Positions 57,017-64,000 of a stretch of 64,000 bases of DNA are shown here, piece by piece. The stretch's first letter is position 1. Each line of letters begins with the position of its first letter. The notes under the pieces were generated by a model. That model was given only the letters and a program-made list of their open reading frames with translations. It was not told where the DNA came from and did not search any database. The stretch comes from Branchinecta lynchi (lineage: Eukaryota > Arthropoda > Branchiopoda > Anostraca > Branchinectidae): assembly GCA_023053575.1 (NCBI GenBank), contig JAKZAP010000022.1, forward strand, positions 13,310,518-13,374,517, written 5' to 3'. A program made the position numbers and the translations under genes.

Positions 57017-60000
57017 AGATGGAGGAAACCCATGATAGACAACCTAGTGAAGAGTGTGATTGGGAGAAAGTGAGCCCAGTCTCAATGCCACTATCTCTAG
57101 CTGTAATTGAAGTAAATACAAGCGTAGGTGTGTCAAAATCAGACACAGAAATAACATTCACAGTTGAAGACAACCAGCCAATGCCCAAAGGTGTTCCAGT
57201 TTTGGTTCCAGTTGGATGGCTCGAACGTTCAGGCGATATTGGGTCATACCCATTGGGAACCCTATTTCCAGAAGAATGTAAAATGTTCTTCCGAAATGAG
57301 GATATTGCCTTGTTGGACAGAGTGGGAGAATTTCAAGTTCTTGTCTTAGTTGATGCTAATATACTTGGATCCTCAGATTATTTCAGGTAAGGAAGGCAAA
57401 ATTTATAGCCTCGTGAGCTCATCCCATATTCCTATTTTTAGCCTATGAGATACAGAATACACGGGGAAACAGAATACACGGGGAAAGTGGAGTTACGGGA
57501 AAAGGCGGATCGTTAAAAAAAAGTGGACCCTGGGTCCCCCGCCTTTTCCCGTAACTCCGTGCGCGGCCTGGGGCTCCGCCCCAGGCGCACCACTTGGTTT
57601 AGGGAACTGCAGCAGCAGCAGCCGCAGCAGTCAGATTATTTCTTAAAGGCGGCGCGTCCTGGGGCTCCGCCCCAGGAGCACCACTTGGTTTAGGGAGCTG
57701 CAGCAGCAGCCGCAGCAGTCAGATTATTCCTTATCGCTAAAGTGAGGAGATTTACAGAATAGAGATTTTTAACATGAGGAAATTTTCTTGCATTTATACA
57801 TTTTGAATGAACATAGGAACTATTATGTTCCAAGGAATTCGGGATTTGACCTTTTTGATCATGATCAGAGTTGAAATATTATCCAATAAGCAGGCTACTT
57901 GGCCTCCCGGATGTTTCTGACTTTAGCCAGCTCTTGAGCAAAAGCAAGCAAGCAACTGTGTCACCTTCGGCCAAAGCGGAGATGTTCAAGGTTGTTCTTC
58001 CAGTCACTCATAGCATGGTCACACCTGACCAGAGCAAAATAACGCCAGGGAGTAGCGCCAAGACTTGACAAAATTGACACACACTGGAATAGCAGCGATA
58101 TTAGCAACACTGGCGATAGAGAACATCACTACTGAAACTCATTCAGTCGTTCACCAGCGCTGGACCTGATAACTTCATATAGTGTATCAAACAAATTATA
58201 CAGCCTCCCATCTGTCCTTGGTGTGTGCAGACTGCACCTTGGCTTTACTAGAAATTTCTAAACCTGCAAGTTTGTCTCACTTTAAATGCCGCAAGTGTGG
58301 TGGTCGGTGCTACGAGTATGGTCCGTTTCAAAGCGTGAAGAGCATAGGTCTTGAATGAATGAATGAACTTTATTTCCTGTAAAGTGTAAAGCACAAAATA
58401 CAGAGTGTTATGAAAGAAACAAAAAGATAAATAACGAAAAAAACAACAACAAACAAACTAAACAAAACAGTATGAACAATATAACCAGCATCAATAACAT
58501 ATAATGTCCGCATAGGGTCGTAGGCTAGGCGTGAATCAGGTTAATGGTCTTTTCACACGGGTCATCACTCGAAGTTTGAATCCGAGAGGCACGTAGATTA
58601 GTCCAGATCGAGCAATGACTTTTCTGTTTTGGTGCCATCTAGGGAGCTGGAGGAGGAATTTACAATATTTGAAATAAGCCACTCGCAGAGTCTGGCGATC
58701 TTTTTTACGAAACAGATGAGCCATGCCGACTAAAAACAGAAGCACAGGGGCGCAAAAAGTGTTATAAAGCGAACAAAGACCATTGATGTTATTTTCCAGT
58801 AAGCCATGCATAGGCTTTTTATGGCTCTATTCACAAGGGATGAACACGTAGTGGAAAGCGTTGGGCCGAAAGACAAACCAAGCCAATTAACGGAAGAAGA
58901 ACATGGTAGAACTGCACCCCAGCAACAAGTCGAGCGACCTTATAAGGGCTATTAAAACAAATAAACTCACATTTAGATGCATTAGCTGATAATCCAATCT
59001 TCGACAGTCCATTCTTTAACACTCTAAGGCTAGCAAGCAATCCGTCGTGAGTCCGGGCAACAAGCAGAACGTCATCAGCAATATGCAACGTGAGACAAAC
59101 CAGTATCACTGTAAAAAAACGAACATTTAAATCGACGTAAGCACGATGCAAGGACGTATTTAAATATAATAGGAGACAACACCTCCTTGCCGAACTCCCT
59201 TATTAATTTTACCTGGTCAGAGGTTTGGGGATTCCAAGTCACTCGAATTTCAGACTTTGAATACTGAAAAGAAAATAAACGTACTAGGGAAGGATTAACA
59301 CCTGAAGACGTAAGGGAAAATAAAGTCTGGGAATGCAAAATATTGTCAAAAGCCCCTGAAATGTCAGCAGTAAGATGCACATGATGCGCATGGAAGCAAC
59401 CCATACCTCTCCGGAAACCAAACTGAAAAGGCGTAAAATTACATTTTGACTCGATTTCAGGTAATAATAAATGTTCAAGCAGCTTACCTAAAAAACACGA
59501 TACGGTAATCGGACGATAATTTGCACATGACGTAGGGTCCTTACCACGTTTTAGAATGGACGTTATGTGACCACAGAGAAAACTATCAGGAACAAGTGAT
59601 TGCGCTAGGCAAGACTGGAAAAGTATTTGCAGATGGTTAAGTAGGGCGAGACAATCATGAGCAAAAAATCGGTAAGAAAGGCCACCAGCATCAAGTTTAT
59701 TTGGACGCTTAATTTTTATTAAAGCCTGGCGAATGTCAGACATTGCTACAGGCTGCACATGAGCCTGCAGGAGACGGCATGGTAATAGCGCTTTAAGCAA
59801 ATAAAAAAAAAAAATTTGAAGAAAATTATTGAAAACAGTGAACACGTGCTGATAATGATCGAAAAAATCGATCATTTTTTGACAATCATGATGATCATGA
59901 CAATCATTTTTTACCCGGACATATAGTTCGCCCGGAATCCGGCTGGAACCGGAGAATTTGTTATAAGTTAAATTTTAATTTGAAGTTGATTAGATGTTCG

Positions 60001-63000
60001 ATATAGGGGAAAGAAGATACGCTGTTAGTTTTTATTTTTTTGCCGGACAGGCAAAAACTCAATCACTTATCTAGGACTCGTGCTTGTTCTTTCCACCAAG
60101 TTTCATCCCAATCTCTCCACTCTAAGCTTTTCCCAAGATTTCCGGTTTCCCCCATCCAGCTCCCCCTAATGTCACCGCATCCGGTCCGGATTTAAGATGG
60201 GACGTCTGAGACACGAGTCTTTCTACGTATCAAGTTTCATTAAGATCTGATCACCAGGTCATAAGTAAAAAATACCTAATTTTTACAGATTCCCCCTCCC
60301 TGAACTCCCCTCCAGATGCTCGGATCAGGTAAGTGACCATAAAAAAGAAAAAGAAGAAGCTGTATAATTATGCAACAGGAACCCTAATTGACTTCTAATT
60401 GCAGTCTGCTCATTATCGCCAAGCTGCCACAAAGCCCATCAAATTTCACGTCCCCTTGGGATTTTCAGTTGTTTGTCCAATAGGCGGCTTTTTGAGCCCA
60501 GTTTGATCAAGCTCTTTGGGTTTGCTCAGAACTTGGTTGTTCTTCATTACTTTTGAAACATTTTGACTCAGAAGATCGATTATGTTGTTTTCAAGCATTC
60601 GATTTTCCAACAAGGCCAAAGGTTTCGATGGGATCCCAAAAATTTAATATTTTTGGACTTCTTGATCCAGACAATCGAATCTTGCAGATTGCCGAGTCTT
60701 CGCCAGACCCTTTTAACTTTTTGCTGTTCATCCACAATCAACCGCTTGAATATGTACAACAAATTTTTACTGTTTTGGAGTTTTCTGACAACTTACGGTA
60801 ACACAACTGATCAATGACAACACCAAGTTCGGAATGGATTCAGCAAGCTTGTTTACTCCAGTATCTCATCTCTAATCGGCTTCAGAAAGGTCTTTTAGAT
60901 TTTTTCTGTTTTTAACCAAATTCCTCGTATTTTAGCAGCATTCCCGACGAGAGCAAAAGAGCTAGTGACATTAAGATCAGAACCAGATCAGAATTGATCG
61001 ACGTTTTTGGCAAATTTTGTAAGCTTATCCGTCAATGAGATAAAGTTCAAAATTCGATTGAGCATGTCTCTTTACCCCAATACCGAATCTCTAATCGACT
61101 TCAGAAACAACTTTGAGCTTCAACCAAATTTCCAGTTTCGGCCGAATTCCGGGTGAATCAGTTTTGCGGCAAGAAAACTAAGTTCAGATATAGATTCATC
61201 GGGCCTCCTTAGCCCTTAAACGCCTATCTCATTAGCTTATAAAACACATTTTTACCCTTAGTTGGAAACACCTCTCATCTGCCTCTAAATGTAAGGCTAA
61301 AGGACCCATCTATGAACTTGGCCTGTACTTTGCCAGAGAATCCTCATACGAAGTTTGAACAACATATCTCAACCCCCCCCCCCCCCCCCCCCCCCCCCGC
61401 GACATACTGCCTGCAGTGCCTGCCGACATGACTAAACCCAAAGCGCTAGGTGTAAGATCTCCTTACCCTTTATCAACTATGTCATTGGATTTTAAAACTT
61501 CATGCTAAATTTCTGGATTCCGGGCACTGGTCCGGCGAGAAAATAATTTTCATATTAAGATTCAGCATGTCTGCTTACGCCTACATCAATCCTCTAATCA
61601 AGTTCAGATTCAAATTTTACTGTTTGCAAATTTTCCGGTTTCTGAGTGAACTACTTGTCAGGCGAGAAAATAAATTTCACATTCGGATTCAGCACCTCTT
61701 ACTCCTAAATCAACTATCTCATTAGCTTTTGAAAAATCGCCCCTTAATTCGAAACCCTTCCCCCTCCCTTAAATATACAGCTATGGGGTCCTCCTACGAA
61801 TTCGACTTTCCCTTGATCCGGAGAATGCTCAAACCAAGTTTCATCAAAATATCTCATTCTTTCCGAGAGTTATCGTGCTGACAGACGGACTGACAACATT
61901 TACGAAGTCATAGGTATCCCTCCACTTAGGTTTGGGATCCCAAAAAGCAAAGCGCGAGTCCACCGAGCGCATGTACATACGAAGAGTTTACGCGCCTTAA
62001 CTTCTCACTGGCTTTCCATGTATGTAGTGGATTCACTTTCCAGAGCCTCGTTTTTGTTGCATGCTGCAGGTCCACTTCTCTGCCGATTCTTTCTACATCC
62101 GTTTTTGCACTGCAGTGCTTCGAGGGAGACGGCAGCGCTTCTTGAGAATCACGGACTTGCTCATGGACAAAGTCCGTGCTTCCCTGCAAGATGCTGCAGC
62201 GCTGCCGCTTCAACCAAGAAGAAAGTGAATCCATTTGTCTGTGTTTAAAAAATATTTATATACCCCTGGCTTGATCCCTTGTGGTGGGAGCTGTTCAAGT
62301 TCAAGTTCTTTTTATTGGCAAACTTATGTATTCAAAACTAACATAGTACTAACATATACAAAAAGCAAAATCTATTTATTAAACACATTCCCAAAGGCTC
62401 TATGACCCGTAGGTTGGGAAAAACAATCTTTAAAACAAAATCAAATAATTCACGGGGTGTTCTCGCGAATACAACCGACCTCCACATCACGCAACAATAT
62501 AAAAATAAAAAAATAAAATAAAAAATAAACATATTCAGCGAGAGCCAACACTAACATCTCATTTTATTAAACTACAACAACTATATTACTAACAACCTTA
62601 TTACTTTTTTTTTCAATAAGATCAATTTTCTTCTCCGAATTTCAACCAATTAAATTACTATTTTCCAGCAAAAATCTTTTAAGGTGTTTTTTGAACGAAC
62701 CAAGACTCAAGGACTGCCGGATCTCAGTGGGAATCGAATTCCAGGCATGCCCCATAGCCACTTCCAGACCAAAGTCTGAGCGCACTGAAGGAGTGGAAGG
62801 AACCAGTATATCATCTCGGTTTCTTAATGCATAAGGGGTAACTTCGTTAACAAGTCGAAACATCCCAGAAAAACATGACGGGAGGTCACCACGAAAACAC
62901 TGAAATGCAAATGAGCATACGTCTTCGGTATTCTAGCCGAAGCATCATTTGTTTCGAAATTAATAAGTCCTCTGTTCTTTCGTCCAGCAGTCTGTGCACT

Positions 63001-63574
63001 ACCTTAGCCTGCTGAATATACCTTACTACCTTGTATACCCAGCTACCTTACTGAATATACTCCATCTTTACTCTGATTTTTTATGTTCAGTGATACAAAA
63101 TATTTGAAGCATTGGTTTAGGCCACAACGGCTACAACAACGACCGAAAACTAGAAACCGTCTTAACTAACCGTCCTAAATTATCAAGAAGTACGGTTACA
63201 AGATGAACTGGGTATGTTACGAAAAAAGAGAAATAAAGCAAAAAGGAACATCAAGAAGAAAAACATAAATTGACTAGCCTACTAATGACGAGACGAAACT
63301 GATTTATGGTCTGTTTTGTTATAGAATTGAGCCAATGTCAGCAGCAAACTCAACCCAGAGCTCCCGAATCCAAGAGGAGACTAATCAGATGTTGACATCT
63401 CATGAAGATTGGGATGATGGTCTTGTAATCTGTGGAGAGGACCAACGAGTTGTTGATGCTTTGAACCAAGAGATCACAGTTGCACGTGAACAGATTGCCA
63501 AGCTTACGCTTGCAGCTGAGGACGGAAAGGCAAGAGAAGTGGCCTTAACTACAAGAGCGAAGGAAGCTGAACAG
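57017..63574 (+). CDS. CALCOCO/NDP52/TAX1BP1-like autophagy receptor, N-terminal part (partial)
   Basis: Exons 57017-57386 (ATG at 57019) and 63325-63574 join in phase 2 and give 206 residues; the exon ends in phase 0 and the gene continues past the right edge. Residues about 25-124 resemble a SKICH domain: a strand ending in PVGW (64-67), FPEECKMFFRNEDIALLD, then the closing pair EFQVLVLVD and LGSSDYFRIEP, which parallels the end of the NDP52 SKICH. Next comes an acidic stretch with DDGLVICGED (153-162), placed like the non-canonical LC3-binding LVV motif of NDP52, and then a coiled coil from about 163 on. Family members link cargo to ATG8 proteins and NAP1/TBK1. Domain order fits the family; sequence similarity of the SKICH part is weak. 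The AG just before the ATG suggests a non-coding exon upstream. Confidence 0.6.
57430..57745. repeat. GC-rich double hairpin insert (CALCOCO-like intron)
   Basis: CCTGGGGCTCCGCCCCAGG at 57567 and 57658 are perfect hairpins in a 91-bp direct duplication that also holds CACCACTTGGTTTAGGGA and a GCAGCAGCAGCCGCAGCAG run. Left of it, AGTTACGGGAAAAGGCGG (57491) and its exact inverse (57539) form an 18-bp stem. GC content is far above the surroundings. Confidence 0.8.
58030..58330 (+). repeat. Interspersed repeat, third copy (5' part)
   Basis: CAAAATAACGCCAGGGAGTA, TTCACCAGCGCTGGACC and AAATTTCTAAACCTGCAAGT parallel 38450-38700. It ends at the 3' tail of the LINE at 58350, in the opposite direction. 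Confidence 0.55.
58350..59876 (-). mobile_element. Longest LINE copy: reverse transcriptase with frameshifts
   Basis: The minus strand 59875-59075 encodes the RT fingers and palm (SILKRGKDPTSCANYRPITV, FGFRRGMG, DISGAFDNI), and 59151-58831 the catalytic region, here IADDVLLVA, followed by NASKCEFICFN. 58811-58536 encodes the thumb with LYNTFCAP and FRKKDRQ. At least two frameshifts separate these parts and YADD has become IADD, so it is inactive. The 3' end is an (ATTC)n tail (AATGAATGAATGAA on the plus strand, about 58355). It lies in the long intron of the CALCOCO-like gene. Confidence 0.9.
59892..60055 (-). repeat. 137-bp-unit element fragment, copy 11
   Basis: One unit with the CCCGGAATCCGGCTGGAACC core, broken on its left by the LINE at 58350-59876 and on its right by the satellite fragment at 60060. 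Confidence 0.6.
60060..60345. repeat. Single 280-bp satellite unit, diverged
   Basis: Contains TTCCACCAAGTTTCATCCC, CGCATCCGGTCCGGATTTAA and GATTCCCCCTCCCTGAACTC in the same order as the array at 11.4-12.84 kb. It shows that a lone unit can exist away from the array. Confidence 0.7.
60610..61946 (+). repeat. 137-bp-unit composite element, copy 12 (complete, diverged)
   Basis: ACAAGGCCAAAGGTTTCGAT start and a GTTTGGGATCCCAAAAA end. The interior units are old; a C run of about 25 bases lies at 61374-61398. Confidence 0.75.
62026..62235. repeat. Short element with GGATTCACTTTC inverted ends
   Basis: GTGGATTCACTTTCCAGAGC and GAAAGTGAATCCAT bound 210 bp of balanced composition with internal hairpins around CACGGACTTGCTCATGG. 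A 102-residue minus-strand frame across it has no recognisable domain. Confidence 0.4.
62285..62870 (-). mobile_element. LINE 3' fragment of a second family
   Basis: The minus-strand frame 62863-62642 encodes YALRNRDDILVPSTPS, AMGHAWNSIPTEIRQS and SFKKHLKRFLLE, the block found at the C-terminus of many LINE ORF2 proteins. The AT-rich 3' UTR ends with a CTTGAACTTGAAC tail at 62290-62310. The block differs from that of the LINEs at 16.7 and 58.5 kb. Confidence 0.6.
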
Positions 63575-63590
63575 GTAATAAAAGAGACTG

Positions 63591-63943
63591 CACTGTGAGA
63601 AGTTTCATGACAGACAACATACGGATGCACGGTTTCAACAGACAACACTTGGGATGTTATCAATTGTCGCGACAAACGTTATGCGTGAAATGTTGTGAAC
63701 AGTAAGCAGTGCCAGGAAGAGCCGAAAAACCGCCAAAAAAGTGCCTGCTGACTTTTATGTTTGTCGTTATGGTATCGGAAAAGTAAGCAGATACTTTTTT
63801 GGCGGTTTTCGGCTCTTCCTTGCAATGCTTCTTATGCATAACATTTCATGCATAACGTTTGTCGTGACAACAGGTAACATATCAACTACTTTCTGTTGAA
63901 ACCGCGCATCATTGTGTTGTCTGTTATGAAACTTCTGACAGTG
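63591..63943. mobile_element. Palindromic foldback element after CALCOCO-like exon 2
   Basis: CACTGTGAGAAGTTTCATGA and, inverted, CACTGTCAGAAGTTTCATAA bound a 350-bp near-palindrome with inner pairs around GAAGAGCCGAAAA and GCCGCCAAAAAAGT-type words. It starts 17 bp past the exon donor at 63574. Confidence 0.75.
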
Positions 63944-64000
63944 TGTAATCAGTGATTATATAATTTATTTTGCCAAAGCAGGACGCAGTTCGTTTTTCGT

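Noticed and set aside
57564..57680. Rho-independent terminators or bacterial contamination from GC hairpins
   Set aside because: No T-run follows, and the insert lies between exons of one animal gene. A foreign origin of the insert alone stays open.

Overview
The window is nuclear DNA from an animal, most likely an invertebrate that I cannot place further. Genes are split by GT-AG introns of 0.2 to 20 kb. The four genes named with confidence are animal-type (DRG2, GFER/ALR, a CENP-E-like kinesin, a CALCOCO/TAX1BP1-like autophagy receptor). Most of the remaining DNA is LINE fragments, hAT-type and other MITEs, and minisatellite-bearing repeats. There are no operons, ribosome binding sites or tRNAs that I can see.

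Layout. (1) 588-1773, minus: first two coding exons of a CENP-E-like kinesin-7, continuing past the left edge. (2) 1.8-13.5 kb: repeats, with one unidentified, frame-broken coding-like patch (5.1-5.87 kb, minus) and a five-copy 280-bp satellite (11.4-12.84 kb). (3) 13513-33490, minus: complete DRG2 in seven coding exons giving 364 residues; its introns hold most of the repeats of this half. (4) 35951-44621, plus: complete GFER in three exons giving 193 residues. It lies head-to-head with DRG2, whose non-coding first exon probably sits near 35.76-35.85 kb. (5) 44702-50516, minus: a four-exon, 81-residue single-span membrane protein that resembles complex I subunit NDUFA3. I assembled it from splice phase; it is tail-to-tail with GFER, with 80 bp between stop codons. 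(6) 57017-63574, plus: first two coding exons of a SKICH plus LIR plus coiled-coil receptor of the CALCOCO/NDP52/TAX1BP1 type, continuing past the right edge.

The genes are a housekeeping neighbourhood rather than a pathway. Two are mitochondrial (GFER for intermembrane-space disulfide relay, the NDUFA3-like protein for complex I) and sit next to each other. DRG2 is a translation-linked GTPase, CENP-E a spindle motor, and the CALCOCO-like protein a selective-autophagy adaptor.

The repeats are the unusual part. At least twelve copies of one composite element carry internal 137-bp tandem units and the palindrome TTTTGGGATCCCAAAA near both ends. Two hAT-type foldback elements with perfect 8-bp target duplications have arms made of shuffled short palindromes. 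A 441-bp TA-flanked MITE is present three times, once nested inside another repeat and once 18 bp after a GFER splice donor. Coordinates of coding exons come from reading splice sites and checking that phases join; repeat boundaries are by eye and can be off by several bases.
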